From Acetatifactor sp. (GTDB lineage Bacteria > Bacillota > Clostridia > Lachnospirales > Lachnospiraceae): DNA of 64,000 nucleotides. The position numbers and the translations under genes were made by a program. Positions 42,523 through 52,590 of the stretch are shown here, in pieces. The notes beneath the pieces are model-generated. The model was given only the letters and a program-made list of their open reading frames with translations, did no database searches and was not told the origin of the DNA. The stretch lies in the NCBI GenBank assembly GCA_024695935.1, contig JAILHH010000014.1:53057-117056 (forward strand). The letters are read 5' to 3'. Positions within the stretch are counted from its first letter, which is position 1; the number at the start of each line of letters is the position of its first letter.

Positions 42523-43665
42523 TTATTTATTCTCGTAATCATCCAGGAAATGATGCCTTACGCCGTTTTGCTTGTAGGCTATCACCGTGTCCAGGCTGAC
42601 ATTTTCCACACTCTTAAAGATATGGGCTTCAACTTCCGGGTTGTACTCCTTCATGGAGGCTATAAGCTCCTTTATCTCCACTCGCTTTGACCTGTTCTCA
42701 TTGTTGCAGGTTGTGCATGTGTCAGTAAACTTGCATGCGCACTGGATAAAATGAAGGCCGTTGTAATCCCTCCATCTTTTGATATCATCCTCTCTGATAA
42801 GATACAGGGGCCTTATGAGTTCCATTCCTTCAAAATTAGTGGAGTGAAGTTTTGGCATCATGGTCTGGATCTGCGCTCCGTACAGCATTCCCATGAGGAT
42901 TGTCTCGATGACATCATCATAGTGGTGACCCAGGGCTATCTTGTTGCAGCCAAGGCTCTTTGCATAGCTGTAAAGATGCCCTCTTCTCATTCTGGCGCAG
43001 AGATAACAGGGCGATTTCTCTATGTCAAAAACCGCATCAAATATATCCGATTCAAAAATATTTATGGGAATACCAAGTTTTTTTGCATTCTCCTCAATAA
43101 CCTTTCGATTTGCCTCACTGTATCCCGGGTCCATGACAATGTACTTTACTTCAAAGGGTACCTTTGAATACTTGTACAGTTCTCCCATGAGTTTTGCCAT
43201 GAGCATGGAATCCTTTCCTCCCGAGATGCATACTCCTATGACATCCCCCTCATTCACCAGTCTGTATTCCTTAACCGCTTTCATAAAGGGCGTCCAGATC
43301 TCTTTTCTGAATTTCTTCATGATGCTTCTCTGGGCTTTTGAGGAAACATCCTCCGCTTCTCTTGCGGCAATATCAGCGATAAGCCAGGTGCTGTACCCAC
43401 CCTTTAAACTGTAGGCGTCATACCCTCTGTCTCTCAAAAACTGTGCAGCGTCACGGCTGATGATCCCCCTCTGGCAAACCACCACAAACTTTCCGCCGTT
43501 ATTTTCCGGAAGGTTGTCTCTAAGCTCTGATTCGCCGATTTCAAGGGCCCCCGGAATATTTCCGTATGCTATGTCTTCCATGCTTCTGATATCTATGATC
43601 GTAATGTCTGCATCTTCGCTTTGAAGCTTCAATACCTCAGATGCCGTTATTTCCAAATTTTCCAC
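42523..43665 (-). CDS. Rhodanese fused to a TtcA-like PP-loop tRNA sulfurtransferase
   Basis: The first 105 residues form a rhodanese domain with active-site cysteine in FVVVCQRGIISRD. The rest is a PP-loop ATPase of the TtcA group: GVCISGGKDSMLMAKL, CYLCARMRRG, LGHHYDDVIETIL, and a pair of cysteines before the C-terminus (QCACKFTDTCTTC). This suggests thiolation of a tRNA base with sulfur carried on the rhodanese domain. A GTG at 43672-43674 opens the frame. The GTG at 43663-43665, six bases after GAGGTGA, is a better start, though this is uncertain. It diverges from the sensory operon. Confidence 0.9.
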   Translation of the reverse strand: MENLEITASEVLKLQSEDADITIIDIRSMEDIAYGNIPGALEIGESELRDNLPENNGGKFVVVCQRGIISRDAAQFLRDRGYDAYSLKGGYSTWLIADIAAREAEDVSSKAQRSIMKKFRKEIWTPFMKAVKEYRLVNEGDVIGVCISGGKDSMLMAKLMGELYKYSKVPFEVKYIVMDPGYSEANRKVIEENAKKLGIPINIFESDIFDAVFDIEKSPCYLCARMRRGHLYSYAKSLGCNKIALGHHYDDVIETILMGMLYGAQIQTMMPKLHSTNFEGMELIRPLYLIREDDIKRWRDYNGLHFIQCACKFTDTCTTCNNENRSKRVEIKELIASMKEYNPEVEAHIFKSVENVSLDTVIAYKQNGVRHHFLDDYENK

Positions 43666-43838
43666 CTTTGTCACCTCAAAATATTATTCTGTCTTCTGAT
43701 ACTCTTCCTAAAAAACACGCAGAAAACATCATATGTCTTTCAGATACACATATTTTGGCGGCGGGCAATAATTTTGTCAATATTTTCATTTTCCGATTTC
43801 TTGTATCCCGCACCCCAATATGGTAAAATAGGCTTAAT

Positions 43839-43867
43839 TTGTTGCAGGGTTACAATTGTTTTATAAA
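43839..43867 (+). promoter_or_regulatory. Promoter of the SBP-kinase-regulator operon
   Basis: TTGTTG (43839-43844), a 17-base spacer and TATAAA (43862-43867) stand about 40 bases before the ATG. GGAGGGG lies just before the start codon. Confidence 0.55.
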
Positions 43868-43908
43868 AAGTCTGGGGGGACTTTTTTCTGAAGTATTTCG
43901 GAGGGGTT

Positions 43909-45219
43909 ATGTGCAACCTTTTTAAACGGACGGGCTGTATCTTGCTACTGTCCGTATTTTTATCATCTATTTTTATATTCAGCGCCTGTTCGGATTCCGC
44001 GGTCAATGTCACGGAGTCTGATTCTGTTACTCTTAAGCTTTTTTCAAATCTGCCCGACAGAAAAAACGGCCAGGGCCTCATAGAACAGATGGTGATCAAC
44101 AGTTATATGGAGGAGCATCCCGGAGTCGTAATAGAAGTCGAATCTCTGGATGAGGAAGCCTACAAAACCAAGTTTAAGGCCTATGCCATGGACGGTATGC
44201 CCGATATAGTCAGCATCTGGGGACAGCCGGCCTTTTTGGACGAGATCATAGATGCCGGTCTTTTGATGGAACTTTCACCTGAAGATTATGCTGATTACGG
44301 TTTCAAGGAAGGGGCTTTCGAAGGCTTCAGCAAAAACGGTCGTCTCTACGGTCTTCCCAGAAACACTGATATGATCGCCTTTTATTACAACAAAAAGATA
44401 TTTGAAGAAAATGACATAGAAATGCCCAAAAACCTGGATGACTTTGCAAAAGTATGCGAAAAGCTTAACTCTCTCTCCATCATTCCCATAGCCATGGACG
44501 GTATGGACGGATGGCCCCTTGTGGAATACTACGACAATCTGCTCCTTAGAGTTACGGGCAAAGGCAGGGAAAAGCTCATCACAAATGCCATAGAAAATGC
44601 GGATTTTTCCGACGCTCGTTTCTACACCGCCATGAATATGTTAAAAAAAGATGTGAGTCGCGGTTTTTTTCAGCCGGATTTTGCCTATTGCGACTACGGT
44701 ACGGCAATGAGTCTTTTTACCGGGGGAAATGCCGCCATGTACTATATGGGCTCATGGGAGGCAAGTATGGCTGTAAACGAAGCCCTGGGACCGCAATTTA
44801 GAGAAAACATCGGCGTATTTTCAATGCCTTCCCATGTGGGCAGACCTGACAGTAACAGAGATGCCATGGTATGGTTCGGAGGAGGATATGCCATCAGCTC
44901 CTCCACAAAATACCCCAAAGAAACCGTGGATTTTTTAAATTATATGTTTGAACCTGAGCATTTATCTAAATTCGGATGGGAAAATGGTGTGGGAATGTCC
45001 GCTCAGGATCAGAGTGCCTTTATGACGGGAAACGAAACCGCATTGCAAAAGGGCTGGCTCGATATATTAAACAAAGCCGACTGCATTTCCAACACTCCCA
45101 TAAATGATATGGGTTCATCGGAATTTAAAAATGCCATGGAGAGCAACATCACAAGGGTGGCTCTGGGGGAATTATCCGTCGATGAGTTCTTTAAGACTCT
45201 CGAGGAGGCGTGCCGATGA
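43909..45219 (+). CDS. Family 1 extracellular solute-binding lipoprotein (likely sensor subunit)
   Basis: This 436-residue binding protein has a lipoprotein signal ending IFSACSDS, then the family pattern of sugar-binding proteins: YMEEHPGVVIEVES, PDIVSIWG, YGLPRNTDMIAFYYNK and, near the end, FLNYMFEPEHLSKFG. It would bind an oligosaccharide outside the cell. No ABC permease gene is present. Instead its stop overlaps the start of a YesM-type kinase gene (ATGA), so it may present ligand to the kinase, as described for XylFII-LytS-YesN in clostridia. Nearby beta-1,3-glucanases suggest a glucan ligand; that is inference. Confidence 0.9.
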   Translation: MCNLFKRTGCILLLSVFLSSIFIFSACSDSAVNVTESDSVTLKLFSNLPDRKNGQGLIEQMVINSYMEEHPGVVIEVESLDEEAYKTKFKAYAMDGMPDIVSIWGQPAFLDEIIDAGLLMELSPEDYADYGFKEGAFEGFSKNGRLYGLPRNTDMIAFYYNKKIFEENDIEMPKNLDDFAKVCEKLNSLSIIPIAMDGMDGWPLVEYYDNLLLRVTGKGREKLITNAIENADFSDARFYTAMNMLKKDVSRGFFQPDFAYCDYGTAMSLFTGGNAAMYYMGSWEASMAVNEALGPQFRENIGVFSMPSHVGRPDSNRDAMVWFGGGYAISSSTKYPKETVDFLNYMFEPEHLSKFGWENGVGMSAQDQSAFMTGNETALQKGWLDILNKADCISNTPINDMGSSEFKNAMESNITRVALGELSVDEFFKTLEEACR

Positions 45220-47000
45220 TACATTTAAGCCTCAAACACAAACTGATACTTTATACTTATATATTTATAATCCCCATCGTGGGATCCATCAGTGCAGGGC
45301 TGTTCATAAATGATTACAATCAGGCAAAGGTTGAAGCGACCGAACAATGTCTGAAAGAGATCTCAATACTCTCGGACTCCGTTGTTGGCATAAGGGATAA
45401 CCTTGTGACCTACGGAACCTATATCACGATCAATGAAGAGATCAAAAGCATTTTGTCCGCATCGGATGTTGACACATTGAACAATACGGCACAGCTTTGG
45501 TACACCCACGCACCCATGAAGGTGTTAGAAGACATGATAGCTCTTGAGACCACAATAAAGACCGTGGCTCTCTACCCTGAAAACAGGGTAACACCGTATC
45601 TTAGATGCTTTGACGAATCCTCTTATCTTGCTGCGGAAAAAATATGGTTCACAAGGGAATATATCAGATCTCTTTCCTCAAAAGGAGCATACAACTTCAC
45701 CAGAGTGGAACCTTTCGGGAACGACTTTTATGATTCGGTCCGTTCACCAAAGCTGGTGCTTTACAGAGAGATCTACAATATGTCAAGGACAAGGCCCCTG
45801 GGGTACCTGTGCATCGGTGCTTCCACGGAGGAACTTGACAATCTGTGTAAAAATCTTGTCTCCACGGAAAGTGAGGCCGTCTGCGTATACGGTATAAGCG
45901 GCGGAGAATTCCTATCCGTACAGGGAAACAAGGAATCGCTGAACCTGATTTTGGACAATAACAGCCTGACTTTGGAAGATATGAAGGACGTTAACGAATT
46001 TGACAACTGCCTTCTCTTTACCCACAAAAATGATGACTTTGTGGTGGCAAAGGTTGTAAATAAAAATGAATTTTACAAATCCCTCATAAACGTACTGTGG
46101 GCTCCTCTCACACTGCTTTTGGGAATACTTCTGGGTATGCTCCCGGTACTGATGATCATCACCAACAATATCTTTAAACCCCTTACTATCCTTACAAAAG
46201 GAATGGATGAATTCAAGGAAGGAAACCTTGATCTGAAGATCCCAGTGACCAGTAAGGACGAGATTGGTAAAGTGTCAGAGACCTTTAATGACATGGTTTC
46301 CGGAATGAAGGAACTGATAAACAAAAACTATATCCTGACTCTCAAGGAAAAAGAAAGTGAGATCGCTACCCTGTCAGCCCAGATAAATCCTCACTTTTTG
46401 TATAATACTTTGGACTCCCTGTACTGGAGGGTCATTGATACGGGAAATGATGAGATTGCCGAGGACATTCTGGCATTGTCTGATCTGTTCCGCCTGGTAC
46501 TCGGCGGTGGAGAACGCTACACAACCGTTGAGACAGAATGCGAAATGCTGAAAAGATATCTTCAGATACAGCAGATGCGCTTTGGCTTAAATCTCCACTA
46601 TGATTTTAAGATTGATGAAAATGTATTAAAAGAATCCATCCCCAAGCTGATATTACAGCCTTTTGTGGAAAATGCCGTGGTTCACGGTTTCGAAAAAGGA
46701 CAGGAAGATTTCACTCTCACTGTCACCGCTTCCATTGCCGTTTCAAAGTTATTCTTTGAGATAAAAGACAACGGAGCAGGTATGAGCGATGAGGAACTGG
46801 GAAATCTGTTTAAGGAAGACTCAAGGCAGTACAGAGCTGAGCGAGTAGGCCATTTTGCCATTAAGAATATAAAAGAACGCCTTGAGATCCTGTACAAGGA
46901 CGACTATTCACTGAATATAGAAAGCACTAAAGATAAGGGAACAACCGTAATGCTGTTTATTCCCCTGAAAGGAAGTATTTATGAAAATACTGATCGTTGA
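45216..47000 (+). CDS. YesM/LytS-type sensor histidine kinase
   Basis: This membrane kinase of 594 residues has a first helix near 10-30, a long extracellular sensor region to about 285, a second helix at about 287-312 and a HAMP domain. The His_kinase domain follows with the phosphorylated histidine in ATLSAQINPHFLYNTLDSLYW. The ATP-binding domain shows PKLILQPFVENAVVHGFE and IKDNGAGMSDEE. GAGGAGG seven bases before the ATG at 45216 favours that start over a GTG at 45210. It overlaps the binding-protein gene at one end and the regulator at the other, so the three form one translational unit. Confidence 0.94.
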   Translation: MIHLSLKHKLILYTYIFIIPIVGSISAGLFINDYNQAKVEATEQCLKEISILSDSVVGIRDNLVTYGTYITINEEIKSILSASDVDTLNNTAQLWYTHAPMKVLEDMIALETTIKTVALYPENRVTPYLRCFDESSYLAAEKIWFTREYIRSLSSKGAYNFTRVEPFGNDFYDSVRSPKLVLYREIYNMSRTRPLGYLCIGASTEELDNLCKNLVSTESEAVCVYGISGGEFLSVQGNKESLNLILDNNSLTLEDMKDVNEFDNCLLFTHKNDDFVVAKVVNKNEFYKSLINVLWAPLTLLLGILLGMLPVLMIITNNIFKPLTILTKGMDEFKEGNLDLKIPVTSKDEIGKVSETFNDMVSGMKELINKNYILTLKEKESEIATLSAQINPHFLYNTLDSLYWRVIDTGNDEIAEDILALSDLFRLVLGGGERYTTVETECEMLKRYLQIQQMRFGLNLHYDFKIDENVLKESIPKLILQPFVENAVVHGFEKGQEDFTLTVTASIAVSKLFFEIKDNGAGMSDEELGNLFKEDSRQYRAERVGHFAIKNIKERLEILYKDDYSLNIESTKDKGTTVMLFIPLKGSIYENTDR

Positions 47001-47721
47001 TGATGAAAACAATATCAGAGAAGGCATGGCAAAATATATCCGCCTTCACACCGACAGATTTGAAAATGTATATACTGCTTCAAACGGTGATGAAGCTTTG
47101 GATGAGATCATAAAATATAACCCGGATGTAATGCTCCTTGACATCCAGATCCCAAAGAAAAACGGAATCGAAGTCATGAGGGAAGCCAGAAAGGTGGGCT
47201 TACTGCCCACCACTATAATACTAAGCTGTCACGAGGATTTTACCTATGCCCAACAGGCACTGCATTTAGGAGCCCGTGAATATGTACTAAAACCCATTCG
47301 CGCCGCCGAGATCTTAGATACCATAAACCGGGTGGTAGATGAAGCAATAGGTCCCCTGGAAAAAAACGAGCCCCTCACACCGAAACTTGAAAATGTAAAT
47401 ACATATGTCAGTGATGCCGTCAGGATCATAAACGATCATTTCAGTGATTCCATCACACAGGAATATATCGCAACTAAGCTTGGCATTTCCCAGGGATACC
47501 TCTCCACTTTGTTTAAGCAAAACCTGAATATGGGCTTTATCGATTATCTGAATAAAGTAAGAGTTGAAAAGGCCTGTTCATATCTGCTTCAAAATAACCT
47601 GAAAACCTATGAGGTGGCATATAAAGTCGGTTACAACGATGAAAAATATTTTTCAAGAGTATTTAAAAAAATAAAGGGTATGTCCCCCATGGAATACAAG
47701 AAAAAAGGCGATGGAATCTGA
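46981..47721 (+). CDS. YesN-type AraC response regulator
   Basis: A receiver domain (1-120) has the acidic pair in ILIVDDENN and the phosphorylated aspartate in VMLLDIQIPKKNG. The conserved threonine/serine position reads ILSCHED and the lysine VLKPI. The AraC-type DNA-binding domain (about 150-246) has both helix-turn-helices (ATKLGISQGYLSTLFKQ; VAYKVGYNDEKYFSRVFKK). AAAGGAAG precedes the ATG inside the end of the kinase gene, a 20-base overlap. Likely targets are the flanking glucanase genes and possibly its own operon. Confidence 0.94.
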   Translation: MKILIVDDENNIREGMAKYIRLHTDRFENVYTASNGDEALDEIIKYNPDVMLLDIQIPKKNGIEVMREARKVGLLPTTIILSCHEDFTYAQQALHLGAREYVLKPIRAAEILDTINRVVDEAIGPLEKNEPLTPKLENVNTYVSDAVRIINDHFSDSITQEYIATKLGISQGYLSTLFKQNLNMGFIDYLNKVRVEKACSYLLQNNLKTYEVAYKVGYNDEKYFSRVFKKIKGMSPMEYKKKGDGI

Positions 47722-47735
47722 TCCATCGCCCTTTT
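47707..47735. terminator. Bidirectional terminator between the regulator and the GH128-like gene
   Basis: A 9-bp stem, GGCGATGGA (47707-47715) with TCCATCGCC (47722-47730), has T-runs on both strands and overlaps the regulator stop codon. It serves both convergent genes. Confidence 0.9.
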
Positions 47736-47769
47736 TATATTGATAAATCCGCCAGGACTTAATCACTTA

Positions 47770-50700
47770 TTAATATCCGAATACTTTTAATTCGTAGATT
47801 GAATAACCGTACTGGGTTGTTCTGGTGGTACCAAAGATTCTGACATATCTTGCCGAAACGGCATCAAACTCAAGAACTCTTGTCTCTGCGTTTGCTCCGT
47901 CAGTCACGGTAGCCACATCATCCCAATGTGTACCATCTGTTGAAACCTGTACAGAATAATTTCTTGCAGCTGCTGTCTCCCAGGCAATCTCAACCTTGCT
48001 CACCGTTTTTGCAGTGCCAAGATCTGCGCAGAGCCACTGATCGTCAAGCCCATGATCTGACTCCCATCTGCTGCCGTAGTTATTGTCAAAGGCATTTCCT
48101 GCAGATTGATACTCAGTGGAAGCTGACACCGTTTGAGGGGTTAGAATAACTGCATCGGGTGAATAAGGGGGTTCACTTCCTGAATTATTACCGGTATCAG
48201 TTCCACCGCCAGCGCCGCCGCCTGAAACGGAATCGACGCCATATACTTCAAACTCGAATATCGAGTATCCATATCCTGTAGTTCTCTTTGTACCAAACAT
48301 TCTGACGAAACGAGCATCCACTGCATTAAAGGTCCTCTCAAGAGTTGCACCATTGCTGCCGTCTGTTACGATCACTGCATCACTCCAGACCGAACCGTCT
48401 GTTGACGTCTGGATCTTGTACTCTTTTCCGGCCGCGGTTTCCCATACAACCTTCACACCGCTTACGCTCTTTACAGCGCCCAGGTCAAGTCTGATCCACT
48501 GATCATCGATACCAAACTCTGTCTCCCATCTGGTTCCGAGGTCTCCGTCAACTGCTCTTGATGCAGGCTGGAACTCATTTGATGCTGTGGCTGTAGCATT
48601 CAGTTTTACAACATCGCCTGTATTACCACCCTGGTTTCCACCCTGGTTGCCGCCGTTTCCGTTTGAAGGATTGCCTGCGGGAAGTGTGTAAACCACACCG
48701 TCATATACGGGGTTACCGTTGTCTCTGTATGCCACACCTGCAGGAGTAAGAGCTCCTGTCGCATATCTCCAAAGTCCGTAGTTATCATCATCAAAGTCGA
48801 ATCCTGCATATCTTACCACATATTCTCTTTCATCAAGCATGGGCATCACAGCTTCCCAGAACTCCTTTGTTCCGTTGTTGCCGGTTGCTGTTACCCACTG
48901 ACCGTGAGTAGAAAACTCTGTGATCCAGATAGGCTTGTGGTAATGCTCCCATGTATAATCGATAACATTTTCAATAAACCAGTCAGCCATTGCCACGCCG
49001 CCGAAGTCTTCGGGATAACAGTGGATGGCGATAAAGTCGTAGTCCATATTTGGTGTTGCTTCAAGTCTCTGCATAAAAGGCTGGAACCAGTCTTCTGAAA
49101 CCTGAGGCCATAAAGCTGTGGTAGGTGCACTGATCAGGATATTGTCATTCTGACAGCCCTTAAATACATCGAACACTTCATCCACAGACATGTTACACTG
49201 ATCGGGATATTCAGGCTCATTGAATGTAAGTACATATTTGTATCCCTGATCCACCAGAGCCTGGATCCTGTTAGATGCGGTATTTGCATTGGTCTCCTTC
49301 CACATCATGGGAACGAACTCAGTATTTCTGTACTGGGCTTCAGGACTGGGTGTCTCGCTCCAGTTGTAATACCATCCAAGGCCCATAGCTTCCAGATCCA
49401 GGTTTTCACCCATATCTGTTGCAAGTCCGAGACCTTTCTTTGTAATACCGAATATAACTGTGTCTGAATCGGCTGTAGTGCCATCATTAAATGTTGCTCT
49501 TACAGTTACGGTAAAGTACTTAACCTGAGTTGTATAATACTCAAATGACAGATCTGTTGTGGTTCCCACTGCCTGTCCGTTTACATAAACCGTATAATCT
49601 CTTACATTAGCTCCTGCAGAAGCCCACTTGATATCTATGAGACCTGCAGCATTAACTGACTTATGCAAAGGTGCAATGATATCGAAGTCTCCTTCTACCC
49701 TGTCAGGGATCTCTGCTCCGGGATCAACAGGGGGATCAATGGGATCCGGATTTACATTTCCGGCACCTGATCCATAGATATCAAACTCAAAGATGGAATA
49801 GCCCCACTGGGTTGTTCTCTTTGTACCAAACATTCTGACATATCTGGCATTTACACTATTAAAGGGTATTTCTCTATCCTCTCCGTTTTTACCGTCATTA
49901 ACGGTTGCAACCGTTGTCCAGTCGGTACCGTTTACGGATGTCTGAATCACATATTCCTTGCCGGCTGCGGTCTCCCAGTCGATGACCACTTTGCTGACAC
50001 TCTTTACGCTGCCAAGATCCGCTGTGATCCACTGGTTGTCAACGCCCTGAACAGACTCCCATCTTGAGCCCTTGTTTCCATCAACCGCATTTGCTGCAGG
50101 CTGAAGCTCTGTTGACGCTGATACAGAAGATACAGTGAGTTTTTCGACTACAGGTTCCGGAATAGGAGTTGTACCTGCATCGTATGTATAATAAATTCCT
50201 CCCTTGCCTGTAAATGTCTCATCCGCAGGCTGCACACTGTTTACTGTATGATATGTGTCACCGTTTGCACTGTTTGGTCTGATGGTGGTCACACCGTTAA
50301 CCGCACTTACGATTCCGGGTGTTGTCATAACACCGGGACGCTCTCCGCTGCCCGTTCCGTTTACGATGGACTGGATACCGCCCACAACTGAAGTGTTGCT
50401 GAAGGTATTTACCATAGCATTTTCTACGATAACACCGGGTTTATTGGGTATTTCGATGGCAGTGTCAAGTCTGCACTCCGCACCGTTGGTATTGATAAAT
50501 ACTTCGTAGAGGTCAAGGCCTACAACATAATGAGAATCTACATTGTTTCCAACCTTGTAACCTGCATAACCGTTCTTTTCACCGTTATGGCTCTTCCACT
50601 GATTCTGATCAACCACATCGTAGGGTGTCTCATACTGATAGAAATAGCATCTTCCACCGTTTCCGAGCCACAGTGTTGAATATTCCTCGAAATGCTCATT

Positions 50701-52368
50701 AAAGAGACCGTATACAGTGACATCATCACCGTTTACCACAAGACCGTTTAATGCTACATTCTCATTCCATGCAACGCCGTCACCGTGATCGGCTCTCCAG
50801 ATCCAGAAATGATCTCCGATCACATCGTCACTGTTGATAACAAGACACATATCAGCAGAAGCCACACCGTTGTATACTCCGCCTACTCTGAAGAACAGAT
50901 CCGCAAGTAATATGGGATTTGCGGAGTGATCTTTGTTTGCATCTTCATTTCCCACCTGCAAAAGCACCGTTGAGTGACTTGAAGCATCAAAGATAAGACC
51001 TGAAACACTGATGCCGTCGGCATCCTCTACCCACATTGCAGCCTGATCGTTTTCAGGGATAATGGTAGCCATACCGTAGCCAAGGACTACAGTGTCAGGT
51101 TTTGTAACCCTGATGGGCTCCTCAGCATAATAAACGCCCGGAGTGAACAGGATATTTTTGCCTGCATCAAGAGCTGCGTTTATGATTGCCGCGCTGTCAC
51201 CCTCTTTTGCGACATAGAATGTATCAAGAGCAAGGGATTCACCCTGACCCATGTTGTTTACAGTCCAGCTGGTACCTCTTGCATTTCTTCTGAGCGCGGG
51301 AACGAATACCTTGTATTCATCGCCGTCAAGGTACAGGAAAGGCTTCTCCTTGATAACGGGAGAATTGGTAAGCTGCGTTGTCTTTCCGCCGCTTGCCCAG
51401 TCAGATGTACCGTTTCCACCAAGAAGCTCCTGAGTGGTATTTAAGTTACCGCCGTTTACACCCTGGAGAACAAAGTTCCAGTTTACTCCGTAAGCGTTTC
51501 CGCCGATGGATGAATTTCTCATGTAATACTGCTGCTGTGAATATGAACCTGCGTCCTTTAAGAACATGCTGTCAGCAGCATATCCGCCGGATGCCCATCC
51601 GTACCACCAGTCAAATACGGCATTTCTCTCAACATAAAGTCTTCTGGCGGGAGCCGCCTGAGAAACTGCCCACTGGAATCCGAAATATGGATCCGAATTG
51701 TTGTCAAGATCGATGATAGCCACATTTTCGATGGATCGCCAGAAATTACATGTGGCATTGTTATCTGCAAGAAACGCAGGTGTGCTGGCATTTGCAAGTC
51801 TCACGTCCGTGGGAACCTTGCCAAGACCTGCGATCTGTGTATAAAAACCTACATTAAAGTCATCTGTATCCGTGTAATCGCCCGGCTTGAACATAAGAGC
51901 ATATCGGCCTGTGCCAAACTGTGAATTACCCTGCTCCTCGTAAACCTCAGCCACTGTGGAATTGATGGCTGATGTGGCATCGTCCTCGGAAAAGAATATC
52001 ATGTTGTCGCCAAAAGTATAATTTTCAAGCGACATATACTGTGTCTTTAATTCTGCACCGTTTTTACGTGCCACTACCTTGTAATAATTTGAATACTTCT
52101 TTGAATTGGGATTGTTATCCCTGAATGTGGTTCCCGTAACCTCTCCAAGATCCGTATATGTACCGTATCTGGATGATGCTCTGGAAATCGAATAGGATGT
52201 GGCCCCTGACACCCCTGTCCAGGAAAGATTCATTCCTGATCCGCTATACTCGATGGTATAGTCAAAATTTGTGTCCACCACGGCAGCCTTTGCAGGCAGT
52301 TCGTAGCTTCCCACGATCAGCATTACGGCAAGTAATGCTGCCCCCAGTTTTCGTAACCAACCTTTCAT
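47770..52368 (-). CDS. Giant secreted beta-helix / GH128-like glycosidase with three F5/8C domains
   Basis: Numbering here is from an alternative GTG four codons upstream. A signal peptide (GWLRKLGAALLAVMLIVGS, AKA) is followed by a fibronectin-like segment to about 120. A long beta-helix region (about 120-735) resembles actinobacterial proteins labelled adenylyl cyclase or factor 5/8-like, with FTPGVYYAEEPIRV and DHFWIWRADHGDGVAWN. F5/8C domain one spans 745-872. A second fibronectin-like unit precedes a GH128-like barrel (about 985-1220) with LTFNEPEYPD and PIWITEFSTHG carrying the likely catalytic glutamates. F5/8C domains two and three end the protein. GH128 enzymes cleave beta-1,3-glucan. 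The ATG at 52366-52368 follows AGGAG closely. No wall anchor is seen. Confidence 0.88.
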   Translation of the reverse strand: MKGWLRKLGAALLAVMLIVGSYELPAKAAVVDTNFDYTIEYSGSGMNLSWTGVSGATSYSISRASSRYGTYTDLGEVTGTTFRDNNPNSKKYSNYYKVVARKNGAELKTQYMSLENYTFGDNMIFFSEDDATSAINSTVAEVYEEQGNSQFGTGRYALMFKPGDYTDTDDFNVGFYTQIAGLGKVPTDVRLANASTPAFLADNNATCNFWRSIENVAIIDLDNNSDPYFGFQWAVSQAAPARRLYVERNAVFDWWYGWASGGYAADSMFLKDAGSYSQQQYYMRNSSIGGNAYGVNWNFVLQGVNGGNLNTTQELLGGNGTSDWASGGKTTQLTNSPVIKEKPFLYLDGDEYKVFVPALRRNARGTSWTVNNMGQGESLALDTFYVAKEGDSAAIINAALDAGKNILFTPGVYYAEEPIRVTKPDTVVLGYGMATIIPENDQAAMWVEDADGISVSGLIFDASSHSTVLLQVGNEDANKDHSANPILLADLFFRVGGVYNGVASADMCLVINSDDVIGDHFWIWRADHGDGVAWNENVALNGLVVNGDDVTVYGLFNEHFEEYSTLWLGNGGRCYFYQYETPYDVVDQNQWKSHNGEKNGYAGYKVGNNVDSHYVVGLDLYEVFINTNGAECRLDTAIEIPNKPGVIVENAMVNTFSNTSVVGGIQSIVNGTGSGERPGVMTTPGIVSAVNGVTTIRPNSANGDTYHTVNSVQPADETFTGKGGIYYTYDAGTTPIPEPVVEKLTVSSVSASTELQPAANAVDGNKGSRWESVQGVDNQWITADLGSVKSVSKVVIDWETAAGKEYVIQTSVNGTDWTTVATVNDGKNGEDREIPFNSVNARYVRMFGTKRTTQWGYSIFEFDIYGSGAGNVNPDPIDPPVDPGAEIPDRVEGDFDIIAPLHKSVNAAGLIDIKWASAGANVRDYTVYVNGQAVGTTTDLSFEYYTTQVKYFTVTVRATFNDGTTADSDTVIFGITKKGLGLATDMGENLDLEAMGLGWYYNWSETPSPEAQYRNTEFVPMMWKETNANTASNRIQALVDQGYKYVLTFNEPEYPDQCNMSVDEVFDVFKGCQNDNILISAPTTALWPQVSEDWFQPFMQRLEATPNMDYDFIAIHCYPEDFGGVAMADWFIENVIDYTWEHYHKPIWITEFSTHGQWVTATGNNGTKEFWEAVMPMLDEREYVVRYAGFDFDDDNYGLWRYATGALTPAGVAYRDNGNPVYDGVVYTLPAGNPSNGNGGNQGGNQGGNTGDVVKLNATATASNEFQPASRAVDGDLGTRWETEFGIDDQWIRLDLGAVKSVSGVKVVWETAAGKEYKIQTSTDGSVWSDAVIVTDGSNGATLERTFNAVDARFVRMFGTKRTTGYGYSIFEFEVYGVDSVSGGGAGGGTDTGNNSGSEPPYSPDAVILTPQTVSASTEYQSAGNAFDNNYGSRWESDHGLDDQWLCADLGTAKTVSKVEIAWETAAARNYSVQVSTDGTHWDDVATVTDGANAETRVLEFDAVSARYVRIFGTTRTTQYGYSIYELKVFGY

Positions 52369-52431
52369 ATAACTCCTCACTTTCTGTAGACAGGACCCCT
52401 TCTCTTTGGTCCATAGCGCTCTACCTTTTCT

Positions 52432-52460
52432 ATTTTAAAAATTTTCCGTCTTCTAAACAA
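52432..52460 (-). promoter_or_regulatory. Promoter of the GH128-like gene
   Basis: On the minus strand TTGTTT (52455-52460), a 17-base spacer and TAAAAT (52432-52437) stand about 65 bases before the start codon. Confidence 0.5.
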
Positions 52461-52484
52461 TACGGTTTTGGTGCACTATTCCAC

Positions 52485-52520
52485 AAAAAAGAGGACACAT
52501 TTTAAATGTGTCCTCCGCTT
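52485..52520 (-). terminator. Terminator after the HD-GYP gene
   Basis: A perfect 12-bp stem, GAGGACACATTT (52491-52502) with AAATGTGTCCTC (52504-52515), has TTTTTT on the minus strand. Confidence 0.88.
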
Positions 52521-52590
52521 TTTTCAGGTAAACGTTAATGCGTTTTTGCCCTATTTAAATCATGTAATATTCTTTGGTTTAAAATTCGAA

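Noticed and set aside
43866..43887. Hairpin AAAAGTC/GACTTTT with T-run just upstream of the binding-protein gene, considered as an attenuator
   Set aside because: It overlaps the predicted -10 and start point, so it would not be fully transcribed; the loop and stem are also short.
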